A stretch of DNA of 64,000 bases from Bacteroidota bacterium (lineage in GTDB: Bacteria; Bacteroidota; Bacteroidia; Palsa-965): contig JADBYT010000006.1 in the NCBI GenBank assembly GCA_020402865.1, forward strand, positions 62,001-126,000. Direction: 5' to 3'. This document shows positions 34,995 to 44,002 of this stretch, piece by piece (position 1 is the stretch's first letter; each line of letters begins with the position of its first letter). The position numbers were made by a program, and so were the translations under genes. Below the pieces are notes generated by a model. That model saw only the letters and a list, made by a program, of their open reading frames with translations. It made no database searches and was not told the origin of the DNA.

Positions 34995-36761
34995 ATGAAA
35001 AAAATCTGTTTACTTATGGCGCCCCTGCTTGTATCGGGGGCTTTGTGTGCGCAGTATTACGAGCGCGCCTACGGCGGAATTGGTGGCGGCTGCGATGTAC
35101 TGCGCGATGGAATTCCTTCGGTAACGGGCCTTGACGGCCATCTGCTTGCCGGGCACACCGATGTGTTTGGCGGCGGCGACATGACACTGACCCGCACCAA
35201 CAACAACGGCGATATTCTTGGTGCTACAGCTTTCAACAATGGCTACCGGTTGTTTAATGGTGCCACCACACTCTATACCGATCCGGTAAAAGTGCTGCAC
35301 ACGGCCAGCAACCGCATTTTGGTGGTGGGCAATTCAACCCGCATTGCTCCGGGCAACGCGCAGGAAATTTATATTGGTGCCGCTTCAGGCGGCGGCGGAT
35401 TCTTTTCTACCGTGGGCTTTGTGGATGCCGGCTTTCAGAATGCCTATGCTTCGTCGGCCTGCATATCGGCCTACAACCCGGCCGAAATGTTTGTAACCGG
35501 CTATGTGCTTGCTCCCAACTTTACCGATATACGTCCGTTTATTATTTGCTACAACTGGCAAACAAACACTACCGTGTGGACAGAGACCTACGACCTGAGC
35601 CCGACACAAACCGATGCAAACATTCCGGTAGAAATTATCTGCTCGCCGTACGGCAACGAACTCATTGTGGTGGGCAACAACTCAATAAACACCGTGCGCA
35701 ACGGGTTTATGTTTAAAGCCGATCCGGCCAACGGAAATTTCATTCCCGTAACGCTGTGGTCGGGCGCGTCGGACCGTGTGGTGTTTTATGATAACCGCGG
35801 CGTGGATTATTTTGAAGCCATTACCACAGGCTCATCCGGATCAGGCGGAGCGCAGGGGTTTGTAATTGCAGGCAACAGCGATTTTATGCAAACCTACACC
35901 CAGCCGCTGCCGTGGCTGCTGAAAATAGATACCGACGGCAATGTGCTGTGGACAAACGAACTTATTTACCGCAACGGCAACGCCACCGTATCAGACGTAG
36001 AAGAACGCCTGAACACAAGCGGCACGTATGAGTACTATCTCTCCGGCACTGCAGGTATGGGCTACACTTCGGGCGATCAGGATTTTCTTGGCTTTAAATG
36101 CGACGATGCGGGCAATGCGTTGTTTGAGTTTACCTACAACAATCCCGGTTTCCAGCACACGGTAGCAGTGGGCCTTGTGCAAAACACACCCGACGATGGC
36201 CTTGCACTTTACGGATCTGACGGAAGTGCATTTCTATCGGGCTTTCCCGGCGATTTGTTTATGGTAAAGGCATACTTCGACGGTGCGGTGGCCTGCAACG
36301 AAAACATTTTCCCCACAGCAAGCAACAGCTGGTACACGGCGCATTGGGCCGTGGGCGGAAGCATGCCCGGGCCGCTCAGTTCGTTTCCGCTTACCATTAC
36401 CAATCTTGGCCCGTTTGGTGATTATCCGTTCTGCTCCACACCGTCTATTGCCGGAGCCAGCAATGCACGACAAACTGTTTCACAGCAAAACACAAATGCA
36501 GCCACGCAAACGCTTTCGCCCAATCCGCTGAGCAAAGACGCAAGAGCATTTCAACTGCAAACCGCTTACAACGAGACCACCGAACTGCTGATAGAAATTC
36601 ATGCTGCCGACGGACGCATTGTGGATCGCATCACCCACCAGGCGGCTGCGGGCAAACAGCAGCAGACAATTGGTTTGCGCGAAGCACTGGCTACTGGTGT
36701 GTATCTGGTGCGCGTTTACGACGGTGCATCGATGAATGTACTCCGGCTAATAGTAGAATAA
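34995..36761 (+). CDS. Secreted protein with type IX sorting domain, unknown function
   Basis: A 588-residue protein with a signal peptide (MKKICLLMAPLLVSGALCAQ). The body (about 25-480) consists of beta-propeller-like repeats with Asp/Asn-rich turns, for example DVFGGGDMTLTRTNNNGDIL and WLLKIDTDGNVLWTNELIY, as in delta-60-repeat-like or SBBP-type proteins. The C-terminal 85 residues form a type IX sorting domain (LSPNPLSKDARAF ... GVYLVRVYDG). It is expected to be exported through the outer membrane and anchored or released. The ligand or activity is unknown. A clear terminator follows. Confidence 0.82.
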   Translation: MKKICLLMAPLLVSGALCAQYYERAYGGIGGGCDVLRDGIPSVTGLDGHLLAGHTDVFGGGDMTLTRTNNNGDILGATAFNNGYRLFNGATTLYTDPVKVLHTASNRILVVGNSTRIAPGNAQEIYIGAASGGGGFFSTVGFVDAGFQNAYASSACISAYNPAEMFVTGYVLAPNFTDIRPFIICYNWQTNTTVWTETYDLSPTQTDANIPVEIICSPYGNELIVVGNNSINTVRNGFMFKADPANGNFIPVTLWSGASDRVVFYDNRGVDYFEAITTGSSGSGGAQGFVIAGNSDFMQTYTQPLPWLLKIDTDGNVLWTNELIYRNGNATVSDVEERLNTSGTYEYYLSGTAGMGYTSGDQDFLGFKCDDAGNALFEFTYNNPGFQHTVAVGLVQNTPDDGLALYGSDGSAFLSGFPGDLFMVKAYFDGAVACNENIFPTASNSWYTAHWAVGGSMPGPLSSFPLTITNLGPFGDYPFCSTPSIAGASNARQTVSQQNTNAATQTLSPNPLSKDARAFQLQTAYNETTELLIEIHAADGRIVDRITHQAAAGKQQQTIGLREALATGVYLVRVYDGASMNVLRLIVE

Positions 36762-36801
36762 CAGATATTCCGGCGAATTGAGTGCCGCACCGGCAAACCG
36801 G

Positions 36802-36831
36802 CAGGCAACAGTAGATAATTACTGTTGCCTG
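36802..36831 (+). terminator. Intrinsic terminator
   Basis: Twelve-base-pair stem (CAGGCAACAGTA with TACTGTTGCCTG), 6-base loop, followed by TTTTATTATTT. It lies 40 bases after the type IX client gene. Confidence 0.88.
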
Positions 36832-36950
36832 TTTTATTATTTAACTGGACGAAGACAATTTCATTCACATCTTTTGTTTTCCTTTCACATTCGTTGACAA
36901 CTCATTCCGCACATCGCATGTAGTTTCGTGCCACACACAAAACCTCCGCC

Positions 36951-37670
36951 ATGCTGCCCGTAATCTTCATTTGTTTTGCCTGCTGCTTTCTGATTGAGCG
37001 GCTTTTTCCGGGATGGAAACTTCCCGAAGTGCCCACCTGGACCATACGCGTGCTGGCCATAAATTTTGTGCAGCTGGGTGTGGTGGTGCTTGCGGGATAT
37101 TCGTGGGAAATCTGGCTATCGTCGGTAAGTATTTTTCATCTTTCTGAACTTACAGGGCCGGTTTGGGGCGGAATCATTGCCTACTTTATTGCCACGTTTA
37201 TTTTTTACTGGTGGCACCGCTGGCGGCATACGGTTGATTTTTTGTGGACGCATTTTCATCAGATCCATCACAGTCCGCAACGGATAGAAGTGATTACGTC
37301 GTTTTACAAACATCCGCTTGAGATGACGGTGAATTCCATTATAGGCAGTTTGCTAGTGTACACCACACTTGGGCTGAGTCCGGAAGCGGGTGCTGTGTAC
37401 ACGCTTTGCACGGCGCTTGGCGAATTTTTTTACCACACCAATGTAAAAACGCCGCAGTGGATCGGCTACATTTTTCAACGTCCGGAAATGCACCGCATTC
37501 ACCACGAATACGAAAAGCACACAAGCAACTATGGTGATATTGTGTGGTGGGATATGTTGTTTGGCACATACAGCAATCCGAAAGAATTTACCACCTCATG
37601 CGGGTTTGATACGGAGAAGGAACTGAGATTAAAAGACATGCTGCAGTTTAAGGATGTGCACAAAGAGTAA
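36951..37670 (+). CDS. Sterol desaturase/fatty-acid hydroxylase family membrane protein
   Basis: A 239-residue di-iron membrane oxygenase. Histidine clusters are WWHRWRH, THFHQIHHSPQR and MHRIHHEYEKH, with His in EFFYHTN between them, covering the eight or more His ligands of the superfamily. Four or so membrane helices are visible (residues about 1-20, 30-50, 70-90, 120-160). It hydroxylates or desaturates a lipid, possibly a fatty acid, carotenoid or hopanoid-type substrate; sequence alone does not decide. It precedes queA by 21 bases, but queA has its own promoter. Confidence 0.88.
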   Translation: MLPVIFICFACCFLIERLFPGWKLPEVPTWTIRVLAINFVQLGVVVLAGYSWEIWLSSVSIFHLSELTGPVWGGIIAYFIATFIFYWWHRWRHTVDFLWTHFHQIHHSPQRIEVITSFYKHPLEMTVNSIIGSLLVYTTLGLSPEAGAVYTLCTALGEFFYHTNVKTPQWIGYIFQRPEMHRIHHEYEKHTSNYGDIVWWDMLFGTYSNPKEFTTSCGFDTEKELRLKDMLQFKDVHKE

Positions 37671-37679
37671 GCGGATGCG

Positions 37680-37687
37680 TACTTTTG
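37680..37687 (+). promoter_or_regulatory. -7 promoter box TACTTTTG directly before queA
   Basis: TACTTTTG matches TAnnTTTG exactly and ends four bases before the ATG at 37692. Transcription should begin at or next to the start codon, giving a leaderless or almost leaderless mRNA. Confidence 0.55.
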
Positions 37688-37691
37688 CGGC

Positions 37692-38927
37692 ATGAGTACC
37701 ACTGATCCGCGCGCAATTTCGATTTTCGATTACACCTACGACCTGCCCGAAGCGCGCATTGCGCAGCATCCGCTGCCCGAACGCGATGCCTCAAAACTGC
37801 TGGTGTACAAAGGCGGTGAAATTGCCACGCGCATTTTCCGCGAACTGCCGGAGGTATTGCCGCCGGGCGGTCTGCTCGTTTTCAATACCACGCGTGTGGT
37901 GCGCGCACGTTTGCAGATGCAGCGCGAAAGCGGCGCAGCAATTGAGCTCTTTTGCACGGATGCGGCCGATCCGTCGGTTGATTTTGTGCGGCTGCTGCAT
38001 GCGCGCGAGCGTGTAACCGTGCGCTGCTTTGTGGGCAACGGCAAGCGCTGGAAGCCCGGCGAAATGCTGCAGCTGCAACTGCCCGGCAGCGAAGGCGCCA
38101 CGCTTTTTGCCGAGCGCCTGGAGGCCGACGGCGAGCAATGGAAAATTGCACTGCACTGGTCGCCCGCCGCACTCACGTTTGCCGAAATACTGGATGCAGC
38201 CGGACGCATACCGCTGCCACCCTACATGAAACGCGACGAGGAAAGCGACGATGCCGAGCGCTACCAGACCATTTACGCACAGCACAACGGCTCGGTGGCG
38301 GCGCCTACAGCCGGACTGCATTTTACGCCGCGCGTGCTGGATGCGTTGCGGCAAAACGGCACCGAGCTTGGCGAAGTAACGCTGCACGTAGGTGCCGGCA
38401 CATTCAAGCCCGTAAAAGCCGAGCAAATGGCCGGGCATGACATGCACCGCGAGCAGATTATTGTCACGCGTGCGCTGGTGGAGCAGCTTATTGCCTGCAT
38501 CGGTAAAAAGCCGGTAACGGTGGTGGGCACTACGGCGCTGCGTACAGTGGAAAGCCTTTACTGGTTTGGCCGGCAATTAGTAACCGAGCCCGGGCGCTAC
38601 CGCGATGCGCTGTTTGTGGAGCAATGGGAACCGTATGCCGGTGGCCCCGATGTGCCCGCTGCCATTGCGCTGCGTGCCATTTACGACTGGATGGTGGAAA
38701 ACAACCATGCGCAGGTGCAGGGCTACACGCAGCTGCTTATTGCACCGGGCTATACCTTCCGCGTGGCCGATGCGCTGATTACAAACTTCCACCAGCCGCA
38801 AAGCACACTGCTGCTGCTTGTGGCGGCCTTCATTGGCGGCGATTTCCGTAAGGTGTATGACTACGCGCTGGCGCACGATTATCGCTTTTTAAGTTACGGC
38901 GATTCGAGTATTTTATTCCGTAATTAA
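37692..38927 (+). CDS. queA: S-adenosylmethionine:tRNA ribosyltransferase-isomerase
   Basis: A 411-residue QueA that transfers the ribosyl part of S-adenosylmethionine to 7-aminomethyl-7-deazaguanine in tRNA, the penultimate step in queuosine synthesis. Typical motifs are YDLPEARIAQHPLPERDASK, RIPLPPYMKR, YQTIYAQHNGSVAAPTAGLH, LHVGAGTFKPV and ITNFHQPQSTLLLLVAAFIG. It is somewhat longer than the usual 340-350 residues because of small insertions in the first half. Other queuosine genes are not in the window. Confidence 0.95.
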   Translation: MSTTDPRAISIFDYTYDLPEARIAQHPLPERDASKLLVYKGGEIATRIFRELPEVLPPGGLLVFNTTRVVRARLQMQRESGAAIELFCTDAADPSVDFVRLLHARERVTVRCFVGNGKRWKPGEMLQLQLPGSEGATLFAERLEADGEQWKIALHWSPAALTFAEILDAAGRIPLPPYMKRDEESDDAERYQTIYAQHNGSVAAPTAGLHFTPRVLDALRQNGTELGEVTLHVGAGTFKPVKAEQMAGHDMHREQIIVTRALVEQLIACIGKKPVTVVGTTALRTVESLYWFGRQLVTEPGRYRDALFVEQWEPYAGGPDVPAAIALRAIYDWMVENNHAQVQGYTQLLIAPGYTFRVADALITNFHQPQSTLLLLVAAFIGGDFRKVYDYALAHDYRFLSYGDSSILFRN

Positions 38928-38973
38928 CGGTTTGCGGCTTGGTTATTGCGGCGGTTTGGACTAATTTTAATGT

Positions 38974-39609
38974 ATGACCCAACCCCGACTCCCCGGTTTC
39001 TCCATTCCGGAGCCTTGCACTACATTGTGGTATAAAGCTGCAGTAATGCTGCCTCTTTCACTTTTGTGCGCATCGCTCAATGCACAACAAACCGCGCAAA
39101 CGGATTTAAGTTCGTTCACTACTGCTGAAAAGGACTCTGTGCAACTGGCGTTGATTGTATTAGAAAATAATGCCGATGTGGTGATGAATGATTCTTTTGC
39201 CGCCACCGATTTGATGCTTGCAGATACAGCAACTACGGAGTTGTACAACTGGGTTGACGTTGTCGGATTAGCGAACTGCAGATATTTAGCCCCTGAAGAA
39301 TATGTTTATGACAGGGCAGCAGTCACATTTAGTAACACACTAACAATACCCGAATTTACGATAGCCGATTACACACCCATTGAATGCATTGCGGCTCAAA
39401 GTAATGTTGTTTTCGACTACGAAGCGTATTTATATGCACAGCGATTGCGCACCATTGCCGCAATGATTACCCAACGCTTTACGCCGCAAAAACAGGAACT
39501 CGCCGTACATCATCCCTCATCCGGTTCACACGCAGGCATTCTTCCTCCCGAAACACGCATCGCAGTACCCGAATCGCGCAAGCGACCAAAAAATAATCCG
39601 CGCGCATGA
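38974..39609 (+). CDS. Exported or membrane-anchored protein, shortened paralogue of the next gene
   Basis: A 211-residue protein. It begins MTQPRLPGFSIPEPC and runs directly into a membrane segment (WYKAAVMLPLSLLCASLNAQ). The following gene has the same two elements (TISIPEPC and WWKAAVLLPLSLWSKHAFAQ) but about 70 residues between them, including the Cys-rich part. This gene therefore looks like a version from which the cytoplasmic Cys domain was deleted. The rest is acidic and predicted extracytoplasmic, with a Pro/Arg-rich tail. The stop overlaps the start of the next gene (ATGA). The function is not known. Confidence 0.75.
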   Translation: MTQPRLPGFSIPEPCTTLWYKAAVMLPLSLLCASLNAQQTAQTDLSSFTTAEKDSVQLALIVLENNADVVMNDSFAATDLMLADTATTELYNWVDVVGLANCRYLAPEEYVYDRAAVTFSNTLTIPEFTIADYTPIECIAAQSNVVFDYEAYLYAQRLRTIAAMITQRFTPQKQELAVHHPSSGSHAGILPPETRIAVPESRKRPKNNPRA

Positions 39610-40406
39610 GCAGGCGAACTCACCTCACCATTTCCATTCCCGAACCCTGCCATGTGCCCTGGCAGGAAATGCGGCGTGTGGATGAATTTCGTCGCCACTG
39701 CAATTCATGCGCGAAAATTGTGACCGACTTTACGGCGATGAGTGAGGATGAAATTGTGAGTTACTTTCAGCAGCATGCCGCACAAAAACCCTGCGGGCAG
39801 TTTACACAGGAGCAGCTCAACCGGCCAATGAAATTGCTGCCGGAGAAAACGCAAAAAGCCGCGTGGTGGAAAGCGGCCGTACTGCTGCCGCTGAGCTTGT
39901 GGAGTAAACATGCGTTTGCGCAACAGCACACTAACGCGCAGGATACGTCCACACAACAAGCCGCGCACGCATTCGGCAACCCGCATACGAACGATTCAAT
40001 TTCTTCCGCACCCGTTGCGAACAATGTGAAATGCGCATTGCCCGATACCGTTAACTCACCCTACATCAATACACAGGTTTGGGTGAATATTGATTCGCTG
40101 ACATTAGTTAATCCATTCTCCCCACATATCATTGTAACCGGTGGCGTGCCGATGATTATGTATGACCAGCCTTTGCGTTGGGATATTAGTGCTTTATCCT
40201 ACACGATTACCATGCTTTACACGCCGGTTTATGATTCGGTAGTGCGTGCGCGTGATAGTGTGTATGAGGCGTTGAAGGTGAAACTCTGGGGCAAAACTAC
40301 GGCCGGAAATTCTCCCCTGCCTTCGCCGAAGTTGCCGGAGCCGCATACAGGCGAAGGCATTACTGCTACTGAGCCGCCCCGGCGTGTACGTGTGCCAAAA
40401 GCGTAA
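39606..40406 (+). CDS. Membrane protein with N-terminal Cys-rich cytoplasmic domain
   Basis: A 266-residue protein of a Bacteroidota arrangement: N-terminal ISIPEPCHVPWQEM, then RRHCNSCAKIVTDFTAMSED with a CxxC pair, then KPCGQFTQEQLNRP, then one membrane helix (about 88-106), then an extracytoplasmic region ending in a Pro-rich tail. The same N-terminal Cys module appears ahead of unrelated outer domains in this phylum. It may bind metal or sense redox, which is inference. It overlaps the preceding gene by four bases and is probably translated with it. Confidence 0.75.
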   Translation: MSRRTHLTISIPEPCHVPWQEMRRVDEFRRHCNSCAKIVTDFTAMSEDEIVSYFQQHAAQKPCGQFTQEQLNRPMKLLPEKTQKAAWWKAAVLLPLSLWSKHAFAQQHTNAQDTSTQQAAHAFGNPHTNDSISSAPVANNVKCALPDTVNSPYINTQVWVNIDSLTLVNPFSPHIIVTGGVPMIMYDQPLRWDISALSYTITMLYTPVYDSVVRARDSVYEALKVKLWGKTTAGNSPLPSPKLPEPHTGEGITATEPPRRVRVPKA

Positions 40407-40463
40407 ATTCCTGACGATACAACCAAAAATTAAACGGTAAATTCGTGCAGGAACCAAACGCAC

Positions 40464-41588
40464 ATGCCGCACCTTTACCTGCACATTCCGTTTTGCAAAC
40501 AGGCTTGCCATTACTGTGATTTTCATTTCTCCACCTCGCAGCAGCGGCGGGGCGAAATGACAGCCGCACTGGTTGATGAGCTGCGCATGCGCAAAAGTGA
40601 ATTGCCTGCAGTGCCGCTCGAAACCATTTACTTTGGCGGCGGCACACCCTCGCTGCTCAACAGCGATGAACTGCTGCGGATTTTTGACGCTATCGGTGAG
40701 CATTTTTCCATTGCGCCTGATGCCGAAATTACGCTCGAAGCCAATCCCGATGATCTTACCGAAACCTATCTGCGCATGCTGCGTCATACACCGGTAAATC
40801 GTCTCAGCATTGGCATACAGTCGTTTCGCGACGATGATCTGCAGCTGATGAACCGCGCACACACCGCTGCCGATGCAAAACGCGTGGTGCAGCGTGCGCA
40901 GGATGCAGGCATTACCAACCTTTCCATTGATCTGATTTACGGCATTCCGGGCCTGAGTAATGCCGACTGGCTGCGTAATCTCGATCAGGCGTTTGCATTG
41001 GGTATGCAGCATCTTTCGTGCTACAACCTAACGGTAGAGCCCAAAACGGCGCTGGCCTGGCAGGTATCGAAAGGATTTGTGCAGCCGCCCAACGATGCCG
41101 TGTGCGAACAGCAGTTCATTCTGCTCACCGAGCGTGCAGCCGACGCAGGTTTTCTGCACTACGAAATTTCCAACTTTTCGCTGCCGGGCTGGGAAGCAAG
41201 GCACAACAGCAGCTACTGGAAAAACAAACCGTACCTCGGCATCGGTCCTTCGGCACACAGTTATAACGGTGAACAGCGCAGCCACAACATAGCAAACAAC
41301 AGCGAATATCTGCGCCGTATTGCTGCAAACCAAACCGCAGCCATAATTGAAGAACTAAGCCACAACGAAAGCTACAACGAGTTTGTGCTTACACGCCTGC
41401 GCACTTCGTGGGGCATTGAAGATACCGAGCTGCAAAACCGCTTTGCCGAATTTGCAGGCGATTTCCGCACCGAAGCCACAACCTGGCTGCGCAGCGGCGA
41501 TCTGCGTTTTGAAAACGGAAAATGGTTTCTCAGCGCCTCCGGCAAATTGCTGGCCGACCGCATTGCCGCCTCACTGTTTGTTGTGTAG
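40464..41588 (+). CDS. hemW: Radical SAM family haem chaperone HemW
   Basis: A 374-residue protein close to HemW. The radical SAM cluster motif is CKQACHYCDF (CxxxCxxC) near residues 11-18. GGGTPSLL and LEANPDDLTETYL follow, then DLIYGIPGLSNADW and a C-terminal HemN-type domain (YEISNFSLPGWEARHNSSYW). HemW hands haem to respiratory proteins and is not a coproporphyrinogen dehydrogenase despite frequent misannotation. The haem-synthesis genes lie 14 kb away on the other strand. Confidence 0.92.
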   Translation: MPHLYLHIPFCKQACHYCDFHFSTSQQRRGEMTAALVDELRMRKSELPAVPLETIYFGGGTPSLLNSDELLRIFDAIGEHFSIAPDAEITLEANPDDLTETYLRMLRHTPVNRLSIGIQSFRDDDLQLMNRAHTAADAKRVVQRAQDAGITNLSIDLIYGIPGLSNADWLRNLDQAFALGMQHLSCYNLTVEPKTALAWQVSKGFVQPPNDAVCEQQFILLTERAADAGFLHYEISNFSLPGWEARHNSSYWKNKPYLGIGPSAHSYNGEQRSHNIANNSEYLRRIAANQTAAIIEELSHNESYNEFVLTRLRTSWGIEDTELQNRFAEFAGDFRTEATTWLRSGDLRFENGKWFLSASGKLLADRIAASLFVV

Positions 41589-41639
41589 CTTTGTTGTAAT
41601 GCTTCACCTGCGCCGGTTTGGCGCGTAATTAGTCATCGT

Positions 41640-42287
41640 ATGAAATCAATTTTAGTTTTTCTTCTCCTCGCCGCTGCCCCGCTTAATGCTACCGGCACTT
41701 TTGATGCACACTACGGCATGGGGGTGATGCACCTGAATTTTGAGCTGCTCACCGAAATAAAACTCTATCCCGAACGAAACGATAAAGCAGCACCAGCCAA
41801 AACCATTACGTTTACCGTAAGCGGAAAAGGAAAAACTAAAACCGCAAAACTCGAAACGCCCAATACCGACAACTGGCTGAAGCCTGAGTTGCTGAAACCG
41901 GAGAATCTGTTGTTTTCGATGCGGGTGCTGAGCCGTGAAACCGGGTGGTATCAGGTAATGACAAACAACGGCACGCATCAGACCTACTGGCTGCGCAAGG
42001 TTGACGGGCTCGACTTTTACGACTGGGCTGATGAATTGCTGCGTGCCACGAGTGTAATACGATTGAAGCGCGAAACCAATCCGCTGCGTAAATTTCAGGC
42101 AAGCACCATTATTTTGCCGTGGGATATGAATTATGCCGATTGTTTTAAACCGGTGAAGATACTGGGGCAATGGATGGAAATTGAAACGCGCGAGAAATGT
42201 GCCGACGGTACTACAAAAATCAAATCGGCCTGGATTCAGTGGCGTGATGAAGATGGACTGCTGATTGATTATTCACTTTTGCCCTGA
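41640..42287 (+). CDS. Exported hypothetical protein
   Basis: A 215-residue protein with a signal peptide (MKSILVFLLLAAAPLNATG) and a beta-rich domain. Segments such as KTITFTVSGKGKTKTAKLET and DWADELLRATSVIRLKRETN do not match a family I recognise. The mature part has only two Cys residues, both near the C terminus (YADCFKP, REKCADG), which may form a disulfide. A periplasmic or surface location is expected. It precedes the cyclase-family gene by four bases and may be co-transcribed with it. Confidence 0.7.
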   Translation: MKSILVFLLLAAAPLNATGTFDAHYGMGVMHLNFELLTEIKLYPERNDKAAPAKTITFTVSGKGKTKTAKLETPNTDNWLKPELLKPENLLFSMRVLSRETGWYQVMTNNGTHQTYWLRKVDGLDFYDWADELLRATSVIRLKRETNPLRKFQASTIILPWDMNYADCFKPVKILGQWMEIETREKCADGTTKIKSAWIQWRDEDGLLIDYSLLP

Positions 42288-42291
42288 TTGT

Positions 42292-43038
42292 ATGTTTGCC
42301 ACCATCAACCACAAAGGCCGCAACATTAAAGCCGATTTGCACAAAGGCTTTGATATTTCCATTGCCGTGGCGCCTGCGGGTGTACGCGCATGGTATGCAG
42401 CGCCGCCCGTTATTGAACCTGTGCGTATGGGCGACTGGGTGGGCGAAGTAAAGCAGGGCGGCTCGGTGAATTTTAAAAATGTATTTTTCAATCCGCACGC
42501 GCACGGCACACATACCGAAAGTGTGGGCCACATTACCCCTGAGGGCGAAACGGTGAATGGCATTGTAAACCGCGCATTTTACGTGGCCGAGCTGATTACC
42601 GTATTGCCCGAACAGCTCGACAACGGCGACTTCGTAATTACACGTCGCCAGCTGCGCACGCTGCTCGAAGGCAAAACACCCGAAGCCGTGGTGTTGCGCA
42701 CCATTGCCAATCCCGAAGTAAAACGCACCACCAACTGGTCGAACACCAATCCGCCCTACCTCGCTGCCGACGCGGCTTTGCTGCTGGCCGAAATGGCCGT
42801 GGAACACCTGCTCATTGATTTGCCTTCGGTTGACCGCGAAGTGGATGGCGGCGCATTATCAGCACACAAAACATTTTGGAATTATCCCGAAAACACACGC
42901 CGCCACTGCACCATTACCGAGCTTGTGTATGTGCCCAACGATGTGTTTGACGGCGCCTATCTGCTCAACCTGCAAACCGCAGCCATAGAAAATGATGCCG
43001 TGCCCAGCCGGCCGGTGCTGTACCGCATTGTAAATTAA
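42292..43038 (+). CDS. Cyclase family protein (kynurenine-formamidase-like hydrolase)
   Basis: A 248-residue protein from the ATG at 42292 (MFATINHKGRNIKADLHKG). The cyclase-family metal motif is present as NPHAHGTHTESVGHI (HxGTH), about residues 70-82. Further family features are LLIDLPSVDREVDGGALSAH and a late His in NTRRHCTITE. The family comprises manganese- or zinc-dependent amidohydrolases, including kynurenine formamidase; the substrate here is uncertain. It is part of a tight same-strand run with its neighbours on both sides. Confidence 0.85.
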   Translation: MFATINHKGRNIKADLHKGFDISIAVAPAGVRAWYAAPPVIEPVRMGDWVGEVKQGGSVNFKNVFFNPHAHGTHTESVGHITPEGETVNGIVNRAFYVAELITVLPEQLDNGDFVITRRQLRTLLEGKTPEAVVLRTIANPEVKRTTNWSNTNPPYLAADAALLLAEMAVEHLLIDLPSVDREVDGGALSAHKTFWNYPENTRRHCTITELVYVPNDVFDGAYLLNLQTAAIENDAVPSRPVLYRIVN

Positions 43039-43046
43039 CTCAGGCC

Positions 43047-43397
43047 ATGCACATTGAAGAGCTCCGCGAATACTGCCTCAGCAAACCCGGCACCACCGAA
43101 GATTTTCCGTTCGACAGTGAGGTGCTTGTATTTCGTGTGCTGGGCAAAATTTTCCTGCTCACACCCGTAAGCGCCCAGCCTCCGCAGTTTAACGCCAAAT
43201 GCGATCCGGAGCGTGCGGTTGAACTTCGCGGCAGGTACGACAGCATAAAGCCCGGTTACCACATGAACAAACAGCACTGGAACACCGTGGTGGCCGACGG
43301 TTCGGTACCCAAAAAACTGCTGCTCGAACTCATCGATCATTCGTACGAACTTATCCGAAACAGCCTGCCCAAAAAGCAGCGCGATACATTGCAATAA
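43047..43397 (+). CDS. MmcQ/YjbR family protein
   Basis: A 116-residue single-domain protein of the MmcQ/YjbR fold, which resembles a double-wing DNA-binding domain. Segments CLSKPGTTEDFPFDSEVLVF, KPGYHMNKQHWNTV and LIDHSYELIRNSLPKK are characteristic. The family is widespread but its cellular role has not been settled. It starts eight bases after the cyclase-family gene and ends nine before the DUF502 gene, so all three are probably in one transcript. Confidence 0.88.
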   Translation: MHIEELREYCLSKPGTTEDFPFDSEVLVFRVLGKIFLLTPVSAQPPQFNAKCDPERAVELRGRYDSIKPGYHMNKQHWNTVVADGSVPKKLLLELIDHSYELIRNSLPKKQRDTLQ

Positions 43398-43406
43398 TCC
43401 ATACAC

Positions 43407-43979
43407 GTGAAAACAATAGCGCGTTACTTCCTTCAGGGAATTTTAGTGATTGTGCCGCTGGGCATTACTGCACTTGTGCTGTACCGCATTTTCATCTGGC
43501 TTCGCGCACTTTTCGCTGAGTTTGATGTGGTGATCCATCCCTATGTGGATCCGGCACTTTTTACATTGCTGGCTATTTTAGCAGTAGTGCTCATTGGCGT
43601 ATTTGCATCAAGTGTAATTGCCAATTTTGTGCTGCGTGCCACGGAAAATGTACTTGAAAATACCCCCGGCGTAAAACTCATTTATACACCCATCAAAGAT
43701 ATTCTAGCCGCATTTATCGGCAACCGTAAACGGTTTACACATCCGGTGCTGGTGCGTATAAACGATGAGAATGAGATTTATGAACTTGGGTTTATGACGC
43801 AGGAGAATCTTTCGGAAATGGGTATCGAAGAAGGTTTTGTGTCAGTGTATCTGCCTGCTTCGTATGCCGTTTCGGGAAAAGTGGTCATTGTGCCCCGCTC
43901 GCGTGTGCGCGAACTGGATGTACCTGCAGGCGATGCCATGAAGTTTATTCTTTCGGGCGGTGTTTCGGAAATTAACTGA
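43407..43979 (+). CDS. DUF502 family membrane protein
   Basis: A 190-residue protein with two N-terminal membrane helices (residues about 7-30 and 48-72) and a soluble domain with the family motifs NTPGVKLIYTPIKDILAAFI and VSVYLPASYAVSGKVVIVPR. The start is GTG (43407), nine bases after the previous stop. The family is conserved from bacteria to plants (LIKE COV in plants), with a suggested role in membrane trafficking or wall differentiation; the bacterial function is unknown. A short terminator-like hairpin follows. Confidence 0.88.
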   Translation: MKTIARYFLQGILVIVPLGITALVLYRIFIWLRALFAEFDVVIHPYVDPALFTLLAILAVVLIGVFASSVIANFVLRATENVLENTPGVKLIYTPIKDILAAFIGNRKRFTHPVLVRINDENEIYELGFMTQENLSEMGIEEGFVSVYLPASYAVSGKVVIVPRSRVRELDVPAGDAMKFILSGGVSEIN

Positions 43980-43980
43980 G

Positions 43981-44002
43981 AATAGGTGTAGCTACGCCTA
44001 TT
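43981..44002 (+). terminator. Possible terminator after the DUF502 gene
   Basis: Arms AATAGGTGT/ACGCCTATT (one G-T pair) with loop AGCT, followed by TATTTATG. It begins two bases after the stop codon. The T run is interrupted, so efficiency is uncertain. A second interrupted hairpin (44010-44045, arms GTCGT + AAAAACT / AGTTTTT + ACGAC) lies just downstream. Confidence 0.45.

Noticed and set aside
40464-41588. Oxygen-independent coproporphyrinogen III dehydrogenase (HemN)
   Set aside because: Length and N-terminal start directly at the CxxxCxxC region match HemW; the longer N-terminal extension of HemN is absent.
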